Shown: positions 8,761 through 20,190, counted from the first letter of the stretch. The stretch is DNA of 64,000 nt from Mesorhizobium sp. WSM2240 (GCF_040438645.1 NZ_CP159253.1:62001-126000), one strand, 5' to 3'. Program-made: numbers and translations. Notes: generated from the sequence alone by a model not told the origin.

Positions 8761-9900
8761 ATGAACAGAAGAAGCATTCTTGGAATTGCGACGGCGCTGA
8801 TGGTCGGCGCGGTCATGCCGGCGGCCTACGCCCAGGAGACGGTGAAGATCGCCAACATCTCCGAGCTTAGCGGCCCGGGCGCAACATCCGGCGTCAATTG
8901 GCGCGATGGCGCCGCCATGGCCATCGAGGAGATCAATGCGGCCGGCGGCATTCTCGGCAAGCAGGTCGAACTGACGCAGTATGACAGCCAGAGTGACGCG
9001 CAGACCTCGCGCGCAATGGTGCAGAAGGCGATCGACGACGGCGCGTTCGCACTGCTCGGCACCGTCTATTCGGGCTCCACTATCGTCAACATGCTGGTCG
9101 CGCAGCAGGCTGGCATCCCGCAGATGACCGGTTCCGAAGCGCCTAAGATCACCGCACTCGGCAATCCCTACATTTTCCGCACCTCTTTCGGTGCGCAGAA
9201 GTCGATGCCCAAGATCGCGGCCTACCTCAAGGACGAGATGAAGGTGTCGAAGGTGGCAATCGCGTGGGTCAACAGCGAGTTTGGCAAGGGCGGCCACGAC
9301 GCCTTCGTCGCGCAGATGGAAGAGAAGGGCATCGAGGTCGTCGCCGACGTCCCGAGCGAGAACGCGCAGGCTGACTTCGCCTCCGACGTCGTCAAGCTCA
9401 AGGGCTCGGGGGCCGAGGCGATCTTCGTCTATCTGACCGAGGAGGAGAGCGCGCGTTTCCTGCGCGAGGCCAAGAAGCAGGGCGTATCGGTGCCGCTGGT
9501 CGGCGAAACGACGCTGATCGGCCAGAAGGTAATCGACCTCGCTGGCGACGCCTCCGACGGAACGCTCGGTCATGTCAGCCTGACGCCGGACGCGCCCATT
9601 CCCGCAGTGCAGGAAATGGCGAAGAAATTCGAGGAGAAGTACAAGTACCGGGCGGACCACAACGCCATCAAGGGCTATATCGGCGCCTACGCCATCAAGT
9701 ACGCAACCGAACTAGTCGGCGAACTGGACTCGCAGAAGGTCGCCGACAAGCTGCACGGCCTGACCCTCAAAGCGGCCGAGCACCCCGGCGTGCTGATGGA
9801 CATCACCTGGGACGATACCGGCGAGGTCTCGCGCGAGAGCTTCCTGGTCGAGGTCACGGGCGGCAAGCAAACCATCAAGGCGACACTGCCGGCGAACTGA
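8761..9900 (+). CDS. ABC transporter substrate-binding protein (branched-chain amino acid/aromatic acid type)
   Basis: A 379-residue periplasmic protein with a signal peptide (MNRRSILGIATALMVGAVMP, cleavage near AYAQ) and the Leu/Ile/Val-binding fold (GATSGVNWRDGAAMAIEEIN). A strong GGGAGG site precedes the ATG. It is the first gene of a complete HMGF importer set lying between pcaF and a dehydroshikimate dehydratase gene. Proteins of this family in such places often bind aromatic or hydroaromatic acids, so shikimate, quinate, protocatechuate or hydroxybenzoate are better guesses than amino acids. The ligand cannot be read from the sequence. Confidence 0.9.
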   Translation: MNRRSILGIATALMVGAVMPAAYAQETVKIANISELSGPGATSGVNWRDGAAMAIEEINAAGGILGKQVELTQYDSQSDAQTSRAMVQKAIDDGAFALLGTVYSGSTIVNMLVAQQAGIPQMTGSEAPKITALGNPYIFRTSFGAQKSMPKIAAYLKDEMKVSKVAIAWVNSEFGKGGHDAFVAQMEEKGIEVVADVPSENAQADFASDVVKLKGSGAEAIFVYLTEEESARFLREAKKQGVSVPLVGETTLIGQKVIDLAGDASDGTLGHVSLTPDAPIPAVQEMAKKFEEKYKYRADHNAIKGYIGAYAIKYATELVGELDSQKVADKLHGLTLKAAEHPGVLMDITWDDTGEVSRESFLVEVTGGKQTIKATLPAN

Positions 9901-9998
9901 CGGCGACTGGCTCCCTGCGGCGGAACGGGCGCCGCAGGGAACTGCCACCGCGTCGAGCCGGGGCGGCTCGAAATCCACGGGAGGTGGAAAGAACAAGA

Positions 9999-10877
9999 AT
10001 GTCTGAATTTCTGCAGATCACGCTGTCCGGTCTCGCCACGGGCTCGATCTACGCGCTGGCCGCAATCGGCTTCACCCTTTTGTGGCAGGCCTCGCAGACG
10101 ATCAATTTCGCGCAGGGCGAATTCGTCATGCTGCCCGCCTTCTTCGTATTGATCGGTATGCATGTTCTGGGGATGCCGCTAGCCGCAGCCATGCTTTTCG
10201 CGCTCGTGCTGTCGCTCATCCTTCTCGGCGCGATGTTCAAGAAGCTGGTTATCGAGCCGATGCTGCCGCACGGCACGCTGCCGATCGTCATGGCGACCAT
10301 CGCGCTCGGAATACTGATGAAAGAGAGCGTGAAGGAATTCTACAGCGCCGAGGCGCAGCCTTTTCCGGCGCTGGTAAGCGACCGCACAGTAGATATTTTC
10401 GGCGCCGCGGTCTCGTTCCAGGATATTGCCAATCTGGCGATTTCGCTGCTGGTCGTCGTGGCGCTGCAGTTCTTCCTCAACGGCACTCGCACCGGCCGCT
10501 GCATGCAGGCGACCGCGCAGAATCCCGGTGTGGCCGAAATCCTCGGCGTCAATATCAAGCGGATGGTGCTGTACACCTTCCTCATCAACGCGGCGCTGGC
10601 CACCGTCGCCTCCTTCCTGATCTCGCCGATCTATCTGGCGAAGTTCTCCAATGGCGAGCCGATTGGCTTGGTCGCCTTCATCGCGGCAATCGTCGGCGGC
10701 TTCAATCAGATTCGCGGAGCTCTTGTTGGCGGCCTTCTGATCGGCGTCATCGACAATCTCGCGGCCTCCTACGTGTCGGTGCAGTACCGCGCCGCCGTGC
10801 CGCTTCTCCTGCTCATCGTCATCATCCTTGTCCGCCCGCAGGGCATTATGGGCAAGGCAGAAGGGAGGGCCGTCTGA
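9999..10877 (+). CDS. ABC transporter permease, LivH type
   Basis: This 292-residue permease has about eight hydrophobic segments and the LivH signature ATGSIYALAAIGFTLLWQAS at its N-terminus. The frame extends to a GTG at 9984, but that GTG is part of the GGGAGGTGG ribosome site, so ATG at 9999 is the start. It pairs with the LivM-type permease, whose ATG overlaps its stop codon (TGATG). Confidence 0.93.
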   Translation: MSEFLQITLSGLATGSIYALAAIGFTLLWQASQTINFAQGEFVMLPAFFVLIGMHVLGMPLAAAMLFALVLSLILLGAMFKKLVIEPMLPHGTLPIVMATIALGILMKESVKEFYSAEAQPFPALVSDRTVDIFGAAVSFQDIANLAISLLVVVALQFFLNGTRTGRCMQATAQNPGVAEILGVNIKRMVLYTFLINAALATVASFLISPIYLAKFSNGEPIGLVAFIAAIVGGFNQIRGALVGGLLIGVIDNLAASYVSVQYRAAVPLLLLIVIILVRPQGIMGKAEGRAV

Positions 10878-11848
10878 TGCCCTTGCGCAATTTAATCCTT
10901 CTCCTTCTCGGCGTTGCTGCCCTGATCGCCGCGCCGCTCGGCCAGGGCAATTACGTCATCTACGTGCTGTGCTCTTGGTTGATCTTCTCGATCGCAGCGA
11001 TGGGCCTCAATTTGACGCTGGGCTATGCCGGCCAGGTCTCCCTCGCGCAGGCAGCCTTTATGGGAATTGGCGCCTACACATCGGCGCTGCTGACTATGGC
11101 AGGATGGCACTGGATACTTGCCGCCCCGGCGGCGATGGTGCTTTGCTTCGTCATCGGGCTGGTGCTCGGCTATCCGGCGCTGCGCGTCCAGCATCACTTC
11201 CTGGCGTTCGTGACGCTTGCCTTCAACACACTGGTGTTCCTGGTGCTGCGCAACGAAGAATGGCTGACCGGCGGCTCGCTCGGTCTGGTAGGCATCATGC
11301 GGCCGTCCTTCCTCGGCTTCGACACCATGCCGCAACTCCATTTCTATTATTTCACCCTGGTCGTGTTCCTGATCGTGGCGGGGCTCTTCTGGGGGCTCGT
11401 CCGGTCGCCCTGGGGCCGCGCCTTCCGGGCGCTCAGGGAAAACCCGATCCGCGCCAACAGTCTTGGCGTGGACATCCGCCGCATGACCCTCTTGGCATTC
11501 GCCATCGGCTCTTCGCTCGGTGGGCTGGCCGGCGCGCTTGCCGCGCCGCTGGTGCAGTTCATCGATCCGCCGGCCTTCTCGCTCGTACACTCGTTGAAGA
11601 TATTGCTGATGGTCGTGGTTGGCGGCTCGGGCTACTTCTTTGGTCCGATCCTCGGCGCTGGCCTCGTCATCGTCATGCCGGAGTTCCTTCGCTTCACCGA
11701 GGGCTACTACCTGATGATCTATGCCGCGACGGTCCTCGTCCTGATGATCTTCTGCCCGACGGGTCTGATCGGGCTCGGCAAGCGGATCGCCGATCGCTTC
11801 AAGGGACAGCGCGTGCGTGCAGACCTAAAGCAGGGAGCGCAGCTATGA
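10877..11848 (+). CDS. ABC transporter permease, LivM type
   Basis: This 323-residue permease contains the LivM motifs MGLNLTLGYAGQVSLAQAAFMGIGA and GRAFRALRENPIRANSLGVD. The frame is open far upstream over livH, but the true start is the ATG at 10877 with GGGAGGG upstream. It overlaps the LivH stop by 1 base and the next gene by 4 bp. It forms the membrane channel with LivH. Confidence 0.93.
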   Translation: MPLRNLILLLLGVAALIAAPLGQGNYVIYVLCSWLIFSIAAMGLNLTLGYAGQVSLAQAAFMGIGAYTSALLTMAGWHWILAAPAAMVLCFVIGLVLGYPALRVQHHFLAFVTLAFNTLVFLVLRNEEWLTGGSLGLVGIMRPSFLGFDTMPQLHFYYFTLVVFLIVAGLFWGLVRSPWGRAFRALRENPIRANSLGVDIRRMTLLAFAIGSSLGGLAGALAAPLVQFIDPPAFSLVHSLKILLMVVVGGSGYFFGPILGAGLVIVMPEFLRFTEGYYLMIYAATVLVLMIFCPTGLIGLGKRIADRFKGQRVRADLKQGAQL

Positions 11849-12621
11849 CCATGCACGTCCAGACCGCCGTCGCCACTGCGACCCCGGTGCTCAGCGTCCG
11901 CAACCTGTCGAAGTCCTTCGGCGGCATCAAGGCTGTTCAGGATGTCTCCTTCGACGTTCAGGCGGGGGAAATACTCGGCCTGATCGGCCCCAATGGCAGC
12001 GGCAAGTCGACGCTCTTCAACTGCATTCTCGGCCAGTCGAAACCTGATGCCGGCGAGGTCCATGTCAACGGCCGGTCTGTCGCCGGCAAGCGCGCCTGCG
12101 ACCTGAACAAGCTCGGCGTCGGCCGCACCTTCCAGATGCTGCAGGTCTTCCCGCAGATGAGTGTGCTGGAAAACATCATCCTGGCCGGGCAGGAGCATCA
12201 CGGCACGATGTTCTCGCGCCTGTTCGGTCAACCGGACGCCGGGCTGACGGGCGAGGCGGAGAAGCTGATCAATTTCTTCCGGCTCGGTCATTTGAAGGAC
12301 GAACTCGCCGGCTCGCTCTCCTACGGCCAGCAGAAGCTGCTCGACGCCGCAATGGCATTCATGGCCGGCCCGAGCCTGGTCCTCCTCGACGAGCCGGCCG
12401 GCGGCGTCAATCCGACGATGCTGGAAAGCCTGAAGGAGCGCCTTGTCGCCTTCAATGCCGAGCGCGGCTCGACCTTCGTGGTCATCGAACACAATATGGA
12501 ATTCGTCATGTCGCTGTGCACGCGCATCCTCGTGCTGGCGGGCGGCAGGATCATCGCCGAAGGAGCGCCCGAGGCGATCCGAAGCAATCCTGAAGTCATC
12601 GAAGCCTATCTGGGAGGCTGA
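11845..12621 (+). CDS. ABC transporter ATP-binding protein, LivG type
   Basis: A 258-residue ATPase: Walker A GPNGSGKST near residue 52, signature LSYGQQKLLDAAM near residue 158, and Walker B LVLLDEPAGGVNP near residue 178. A larger open frame begins at 10828 inside livM, but the ATG at 11845 (ATGA overlap with livM) gives the normal family length. It powers uptake together with the LivF-type ATPase that follows after 2 bp. Confidence 0.93.
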   Translation: MTMHVQTAVATATPVLSVRNLSKSFGGIKAVQDVSFDVQAGEILGLIGPNGSGKSTLFNCILGQSKPDAGEVHVNGRSVAGKRACDLNKLGVGRTFQMLQVFPQMSVLENIILAGQEHHGTMFSRLFGQPDAGLTGEAEKLINFFRLGHLKDELAGSLSYGQQKLLDAAMAFMAGPSLVLLDEPAGGVNPTMLESLKERLVAFNAERGSTFVVIEHNMEFVMSLCTRILVLAGGRIIAEGAPEAIRSNPEVIEAYLGG

Positions 12622-12623
12622 CT

Positions 12624-13349
12624 ATGCTGGAACTGAAGGAGCTTTTCGGCGGCTACGGCAAGATGACGATCTTGAACGGCGTCTCGTTCAAGATCGACAA
12701 AGGCACCATCACCACCGTGATCGGCCCCAATGGAGCCGGCAAGTCGACCGTGTTCAAGGCCATATTCGGCCTGCTCAACATCCACTCCGGTCAGATTCTC
12801 CTCGACGGCAGGGATGTGACGCGCCAGGCGCCGGCGCAGATGATCGCGCATGGCGTCACCTATGTGCCGCAGGGGCGCAACGTCGTGCCTCAGCTTTCGG
12901 TGCTGCACAACCTCGAACTCGGCGGCATCACAGCCAAGGACCAGAGTTTGGTCAAGCGCCGCATTGAAGAGGTGATGGACCAGTTCCCGATCCTGCGCGA
13001 GAAACGGAACCAGCAGGCCATCGCGCTGTCCGGCGGCCAGCAGAAGCAGCTCGAGATTGCCCGTTCGCTGCTCCTCGATCCCAAGCTGATCCTGATCGAC
13101 GAACCTTCAATCGGCCTGTCGCCCAATCTCGTCCAGGAAGTGTTCCAGACGCTTAAGAAGCTGCGCGACAACGGCGTCACGATCCTGATGGTCGAGCAGA
13201 ATGCCAAGGCTGCGCTGGCGATGTCGGACTACGGCATCGTCCTGGAACTTGGCCAGCGCCGCATGCACGACCGCGCCGACGCGTTGTTAGCCGATCCTCG
13301 GGTCGGTCAGCTCTTCCTCGGTGGCTCGACACAGAAAAGCGTGGCCTGA
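12624..13349 (+). CDS. ABC transporter ATP-binding protein, LivF type
   Basis: A 241-residue ATPase with Walker A GPNGAGKST near residue 36, signature LSGGQQKQLEIARSL near residue 135 and Walker B LILIDEPSIGLSP near residue 155. It starts 2 bp after the LivG-type gene with a GGGAGG-like site. It completes the five-part importer, and the quiC-type gene follows after 29 bp, so both are likely on one transcript. Confidence 0.93.
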   Translation: MLELKELFGGYGKMTILNGVSFKIDKGTITTVIGPNGAGKSTVFKAIFGLLNIHSGQILLDGRDVTRQAPAQMIAHGVTYVPQGRNVVPQLSVLHNLELGGITAKDQSLVKRRIEEVMDQFPILREKRNQQAIALSGGQQKQLEIARSLLLDPKLILIDEPSIGLSPNLVQEVFQTLKKLRDNGVTILMVEQNAKAALAMSDYGIVLELGQRRMHDRADALLADPRVGQLFLGGSTQKSVA

Positions 13350-13378
13350 GAAATCCTGCCACCGGAGGATCGAAGCCG

Positions 13379-15271
13379 ATGAAAACCTCGATCGCAACCG
13401 TCTCGATCAGCGGTGACCTCTCCGAAAAGCTTGCCGCCATCGCTGCCGCCGGCTTTGACGGCGTCGAGATATTCGAGAATGACCTTCTGGCCTCGGATGC
13501 TTCACCCGCCGAAGCCGGCCGCATGGTGCGCGACGCCGGCCTCGAGATCACCCTTTTCCAGCCGTTCCGCGATTTCGAGGGTATGCCGGAGCCGCATCGT
13601 TCGCGCGCGTTCGACCGCGCCGAACGCAAGTTCGACCTGATGCAGGAACTCGGCGCGGAGCTGATGCTGGTCTGCTCCAATGTTTCCTCGGTCTCGCTCG
13701 GAGGCATCGATCGCGCGGCGGATGATTTTCGCGAACTCGGTGAACGTGCTGCAGCGCGAGGCCTGCGCGTCGGCTACGAGGCGCTGGCCTGGGGCAGGCA
13801 CATCAACGATCATCGCGACGCCTGGGAGATCGTGCGCCGAGCCGACCACGCCAATGTCGGGCTGATCCTCGATTCCTTCCATACGTTGGCGCGCAAGGTC
13901 GATGTCGGCTCAATCCGCGCCATCCCGAAAGACAAGCTGTTTCTCGTCCAGCTTGCCGACGCTCCGCAGATCGACATGGACCTGATCTACTGGAGCCGGC
14001 ACTTCCGCAATATGCCGGGCGAAGGCGATTTGCCGGTGCGCGACTTCATGCGCGCCGTGGCGGCTACCGGCTACGACGGTTATCTCTCATTGGAAATTTT
14101 CAACGACCAGTTCCGTGGCGGCTCGCCGAAATCGATCTCGGTCGATGGCCGCCGCTCGCTGATATACCTCATGGACCAGGTCCGCCGTGACGAACCGGCG
14201 GCAGCCGCCGACCTGCCTGAAATGCCGGACCGCATCGCGGTCGGTGGCGTCGAGTTTATCGAATTCGCCGCCAACGAGGCGGAGGGACAGGAACTTGCGG
14301 CTTTCTTCCGCGGCATGGGCTTCAGGAAATCCGGAAAGCACGTCTCCAAGGACGTGACGCTGTACCGGCAGGGCGACATCAATCTGGTTATCAACACCGA
14401 GCGGGAGGGTTTCGCGCATTCCTCCTACGTCGTCCACGGCACGTCGGTCTGCGCGCTCGGCCTCAAGGTCGAGAACGCCGCCGCGACCGTGGAGCGCGCC
14501 CGCGCGCTGGGCGCAGAGATATTCAGCCAGCCGGTCGGGCCGGGCGAACTGACCATACCGGCGATCCGCGGCGTCGGCGGTGGCGTCATCTACTTCATCG
14601 ACCAGACGTCGGAATTGCGCCGCGTGTGGGAGACCGAGTTCGTCCCTGTCACGGATGACGATGCGCCGCAGGACGTCGGCCTCACCGCCATAGATCATGT
14701 CGGCCAGACCATGCTGCATGAGGAGATGCTGACCTGGCTGCTCTTCTACACGGCGATTTTCAGGACCCGGAAGCCGCCGATGGTCGACATCATCGATCCG
14801 GCGGGCGTGGTGCGCAGCCAGGTCATCGAAAACGACGAGGGCAGCCTGAGGCTGACGCTGAACGGCGCCGAAAACCGCCGCACCTTCGCCGGACATTTCA
14901 TCAACGAATCCTTTGGCTCCAGCGTCCAGCATGTCGCCTTCGGCGCGAACGATATCTTTGCCGCCGCCGCCGTGCTTCGGGCAAACGGCTTCGAGCCGCT
15001 GCACATTTCGCCGAACTATTATGATGACGTCGAGGCTCGTTTCGGCCTCGATCCCGATCTCGCCGACCGGCTGCGGGCGGAGAACATCCTCTATGATCGC
15101 GACGACAGCGGCGAGTACTTCCAGCTATACAGCCCCAACTACGGCGAGGGCTTCTTCTTCGAGATCGTCGAGCGGCGCGGCGGCTACCGCGGCTACGGCG
15201 CTCCGAACGCGCCGTTCAGGATCGCGGCGCAGAAGAGGCATTTGCGGCCGAAAGGCATGCCTCGATCCTGA
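13379..15271 (+). CDS. quiC: 3-dehydroshikimate dehydratase, two-domain type (TIM barrel plus HPPD-like domain)
   Basis: This 630-residue protein joins an AP-endonuclease-2-type TIM barrel (about residues 1-285) to a vicinal-oxygen-chelate, 4-hydroxyphenylpyruvate-dioxygenase-like part (about 290-620). Fused proteins of this build are dehydroshikimate dehydratases that make protocatechuate. The barrel keeps likely metal ligands in GYEALAWG, LILDSFHT and LSLEIFND. The C-terminal part also keeps an HPPD-like triad: His in AIDHVGQ, His in SVQHVAFG and Glu in FFEIVERRG. Placed after the importer and beside pca genes, it would feed imported or internal dehydroshikimate into ring cleavage. It ends 3 bp from the convergent pobA stop. 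Confidence 0.88.
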   Translation: MKTSIATVSISGDLSEKLAAIAAAGFDGVEIFENDLLASDASPAEAGRMVRDAGLEITLFQPFRDFEGMPEPHRSRAFDRAERKFDLMQELGAELMLVCSNVSSVSLGGIDRAADDFRELGERAAARGLRVGYEALAWGRHINDHRDAWEIVRRADHANVGLILDSFHTLARKVDVGSIRAIPKDKLFLVQLADAPQIDMDLIYWSRHFRNMPGEGDLPVRDFMRAVAATGYDGYLSLEIFNDQFRGGSPKSISVDGRRSLIYLMDQVRRDEPAAAADLPEMPDRIAVGGVEFIEFAANEAEGQELAAFFRGMGFRKSGKHVSKDVTLYRQGDINLVINTEREGFAHSSYVVHGTSVCALGLKVENAAATVERARALGAEIFSQPVGPGELTIPAIRGVGGGVIYFIDQTSELRRVWETEFVPVTDDDAPQDVGLTAIDHVGQTMLHEEMLTWLLFYTAIFRTRKPPMVDIIDPAGVVRSQVIENDEGSLRLTLNGAENRRTFAGHFINESFGSSVQHVAFGANDIFAAAAVLRANGFEPLHISPNYYDDVEARFGLDPDLADRLRAENILYDRDDSGEYFQLYSPNYGEGFFFEIVERRGGYRGYGAPNAPFRIAAQKRHLRPKGMPRS

Positions 15272-15274
15272 CGT

Positions 15275-17528
<2,254 letters not shown>

Positions 17529-17530
17529 CT

Positions 17531-18145
17531 CTAGATGTCGAAGAAGACGGTTTCCCGCTCGCCCTGCAGATGGATGTCGAATGTGTAGGCGTCGCCGTCG
17601 CGCGGCGCGATCAGCGTCGCTACGCGGACGTGGTGCTCGATGCGCGCCAGGACCGGATCCGCGGCATTGGCCGCTTCCTCGTCGCCGAAATACATCCTGG
17701 TGTGCAGACCGATATTGATGCCGCGCGCGACGATCCAGATGGTGATGTGCGGTGCCATCAGCCGCCCGTCCGGGAACGGCACGCGGCCGGGCTTGATTGT
17801 CTCGAACAGGCATTCGCCGGTGGTCATGTCGGTCGCCTGCCGGCCCCAGCCGGTGAAATTGGGATCGGCGGTCCCGCGCATTTCCGAAGGCGAATTGTAG
17901 AGACCGTCGGCGTCGGCCTGCCAGATTTCCACCACCGCGTCCTTGAGCGGCGTTCCGGAGCCGTCGATCACTCTGATCTTTGCGGTAATGCGTTCGCCCT
18001 TGGTCTTCTCGTTGACCATTACAGTGCCGAGATCGCCGTCATAGACGCCGGAAATACCGGAAAAGTTCGGTGTCAGGCCGATATGGGCGTAGGGCCCGGC
18101 GGTCTGCGAAGGGCTTTCCTTCAGCCTGTCGAGGCTTTGAACCAT
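17531..18145 (-). CDS. pcaG: Protocatechuate 3,4-dioxygenase alpha subunit
   Basis: This 204-residue subunit pairs with PcaH to form the intradiol ring-cleaving enzyme. It shows the alpha-subunit sequence SPSQTAGPYAHIGLTPNF at the N-terminus and VVEIWQADADGLYNSPSE in the core. The alpha subunit does not hold the iron itself but shapes the active site. The ATG overlaps the pcaH stop (TGATG), which shows the start and implies equal expression of the two subunits. Confidence 0.95.
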   Translation of the reverse strand: MVQSLDRLKESPSQTAGPYAHIGLTPNFSGISGVYDGDLGTVMVNEKTKGERITAKIRVIDGSGTPLKDAVVEIWQADADGLYNSPSEMRGTADPNFTGWGRQATDMTTGECLFETIKPGRVPFPDGRLMAPHITIWIVARGINIGLHTRMYFGDEEAANAADPVLARIEHHVRVATLIAPRDGDAYTFDIHLQGERETVFFDI

Positions 18146-18897
18146 CAATTGCCCTCCAGCCGGTTTTCGAACAGCGACGAGCGGCGGCCCCGAAGCACGA
18201 TGTCGAACTTGTAGGCGCGCGCATCCATCGGAATCGTGGCCTCCATGTCCAGCGCCGCGACCAGCCGCTCGATCGCCGCGCGGTCGGGAATTGTCCGCAC
18301 GATCGGACATTGCCAGATCATCGGGTCGCCTTCGAAATACATCTGGGTGATCAGCCTCTGCGCGAAGCCGTGGCCGAAGATCGAGAAATGGATATGCGCC
18401 GGTCGCCAGTCGTTCGGGCCGTTCGGCCACGGATAGGGGCCTGGCTGGATGGTCCGAAAGGCATATGAGCCGTCTTCGCCGGTGATGGTGCGCCCGCAGC
18501 CGCCGAAATTGGGATCGAGCGGCACGATGTAGCCTTCCTTCTTGTGGCGGTAGCGACCGCCGGCATTGGCTTGCCAGAATTCGAGCAGCGTGCCGGGAAC
18601 GCCCTTGCCGCGCTCGTCGAGGACCTTGCCGTAGACGACGATGCGCGGCCCGATTGCGCTTTCGCCGGGCTTGGCGAAATTGTGGATCAGATCATTGTCG
18701 AATTCGCCGAGAATATTGTGCCCGAACATCGGTCCGGTGATTTCCGACAGCGTCCCGTCGAGCGACAGCAGCGCCCGCTGCGGCGAACGCAGCACGGAGG
18801 TCTTGTAGATCGGTGTATAGGCCGGCGGATGAGAGTTGAGATCGCGCCGGAAGAATGCGCCGGTCTCGGGCCTGCGGTTCGATATGCGCTCCGTCAT
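18145..18897 (-). CDS. pcaH: Protocatechuate 3,4-dioxygenase beta subunit
   Basis: This 250-residue catalytic subunit binds the ferric iron. The ligands are visible as a tyrosine in NAGGRYRHKKEGY, a second tyrosine further on, and the His-X-His pair in DWRPAHIHFSIFG. The start at 18897 (MTERISNRRPETG) overlaps the pcaC stop by 4 bp. The enzyme opens protocatechuate to 3-carboxy-cis,cis-muconate. Confidence 0.95.
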   Translation of the reverse strand: MTERISNRRPETGAFFRRDLNSHPPAYTPIYKTSVLRSPQRALLSLDGTLSEITGPMFGHNILGEFDNDLIHNFAKPGESAIGPRIVVYGKVLDERGKGVPGTLLEFWQANAGGRYRHKKEGYIVPLDPNFGGCGRTITGEDGSYAFRTIQPGPYPWPNGPNDWRPAHIHFSIFGHGFAQRLITQMYFEGDPMIWQCPIVRTIPDRAAIERLVAALDMEATIPMDARAYKFDIVLRGRRSSLFENRLEGN

Positions 18898-19298
18898 CGC
18901 TGCTCGCCCTCGCCGTCCATCTCCTCGAATACCTGCTTGGCGATCTTGATCGCCTGGTTGGCCGCCGGCACGCCGGCATATATCGCCACATGCAGCATGG
19001 CCTCGCAAATGTCCTCGCGGCTGGCGCCGGTATTGGCGGTGGCTCGGACATGCATAGCGACCTCCTCGAAATGGCCGAGCGCGGCCAGCAGCGCGATGGT
19101 GACCATTGACCGCTCGCGCTGCGTCCAGTTCGGGCGCGACCAGACATGGCCCCAGGCCGCCTCGGTGATGAGATCCTGGAACGGCTGGTCGAATTCGGTC
19201 TTGGCCGCTTCGGCGCGGTCTACATGCGCGTCGCCGAGCACGGCGCGCCGGGTGGCCATGCCGAGGCTATAGCGGTCCGCCTGTCCGGCTTCATGCAT
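18894..19298 (-). CDS. pcaC: 4-carboxymuconolactone decarboxylase
   Basis: A 134-residue member of the CMD family, with the sequence AAWGHVWSRPNWTQRERSMV in the middle and GHFEEVAMHVRATANTG after it, typical of PcaC. It removes CO2 from 4-carboxymuconolactone to give the enol-lactone used by PcaD. In this organism it is a separate protein rather than fused to PcaD, though it overlaps the pcaD end by 8 bp. The start at 19298 is chosen from family length; the frame runs on upstream inside pcaD. Confidence 0.94.
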   Translation of the reverse strand: MHEAGQADRYSLGMATRRAVLGDAHVDRAEAAKTEFDQPFQDLITEAAWGHVWSRPNWTQRERSMVTIALLAALGHFEEVAMHVRATANTGASREDICEAMLHVAIYAGVPAANQAIKIAKQVFEEMDGEGEQR

Positions 19299-20103
19299 CG
19301 GCAAGGCCTCCAAGCTGTTTGCGCGCGAGGAATTCACGGATTCTCGCCACGAGTTGCGCCGGTTGCTCCACGCAGGGGATGTGCCCGGCATTTTCGATAA
19401 CCGCAAACTCCGCGCCTGGTATCAGATCCGCCATCGAGCGGACCAGCGGCGGCGGCGTCGAGCCGTCCTGATCGCCGACAAGGCAGAGCGTCGGCACTTC
19501 GATCCGCCTAACAGCCTCCGTTTGGTCGGCGTCGCGCACCGCTGCACAGGTACCCGCATAGCCCTCTACCGGCTGCCGCGCCAGCATCGCCCGGCAACCG
19601 GCAAGAAGCGCTGGCCTCTCGGCGTGGAAGGACGGCGTGAACCAGAGCTTCAATATGCCTTCGGCGAGTGAATCGATGCCGCTCCGCCGCACCGTGTCGA
19701 TGCGCGCGTTCCAGGATTCCGCGGTTCCGATCTTATGGGCGGTGTCGCAGAGGATGAGCGCGCGCACGATCTCGGGGCGGATGGTGTAGAGCCCCTGCGC
19801 GACGAGCCCACCGACCGAAAGCCCGCAGACGATGACATCGCGCGCACCGACAAAATCGAGCAGGCCGGAAAGATCGGCGACATGATCCGCGATCGCATAG
19901 GGCGGGGCACCGAGCCCGGACAAGCCGTGGCCGCGCATATCGTAGCAGAGCGTGGAAAAGTTCGCGGCGAGGTCGTCCACGACTTCGCGCCAGATGCGGA
20001 AATCAGTGCCGAGCGAGTTTGCAAAGACGATCAGCGGTTTTCCCGGTCCGCCGGCCCTGTGTTCGTAATGAAGCGTGACGCCGCCAATGTCGGTGAACTG
20101 CAT
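19291..20103 (-). CDS. pcaD: 3-oxoadipate enol-lactonase
   Basis: This 270-residue alpha/beta hydrolase opens the enol-lactone to 3-oxoadipate. The nucleophile is Ser96 in CGLSVGG, the histidine is in IENAGHIPCVEQP near the C-terminus, and an aspartate lies in LVGDQDGSTPP. A GGGAGGAG site precedes its ATG. It is the first gene of pcaDCHGB-pobA, divergent from pcaQ, with a PcaQ-type box 70-87 bp upstream of its start codon. Confidence 0.95.
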   Translation of the reverse strand: MQFTDIGGVTLHYEHRAGGPGKPLIVFANSLGTDFRIWREVVDDLAANFSTLCYDMRGHGLSGLGAPPYAIADHVADLSGLLDFVGARDVIVCGLSVGGLVAQGLYTIRPEIVRALILCDTAHKIGTAESWNARIDTVRRSGIDSLAEGILKLWFTPSFHAERPALLAGCRAMLARQPVEGYAGTCAAVRDADQTEAVRRIEVPTLCLVGDQDGSTPPPLVRSMADLIPGAEFAVIENAGHIPCVEQPAQLVARIREFLARKQLGGLADA

Positions 20104-20172
20104 CCAGGCTCCTCCCTTTCTTCAAATTGATATGCTTTTTCGGTTTCGTAAAATCATTTCTTTTGCCAGTTC

Positions 20173-20190
20173 GATAACCTGTAGGTTATC
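20173..20190. promoter_or_regulatory. PcaQ binding box
   Basis: GATAACCTGTAGGTTATC has 8-bp arms around a 2-bp centre and contains ATAACC-N4-GGTTAT. This closely matches the box described for PcaQ in Sinorhizobium and Agrobacterium (ATAACC-N4-GGTTAA). It lies in the divergent pcaD/pcaQ gap, 7 bp before the pcaQ ATG, so the site may both activate pcaDCHGB and limit pcaQ expression. Confidence 0.85.

Noticed and set aside
10082..12621. Very long versions of the LivM and LivG proteins (588 and 597 codons)
   Set aside because: The extra N-terminal parts are out-of-frame readings of the preceding gene; family length and ATGA overlaps give the short forms.
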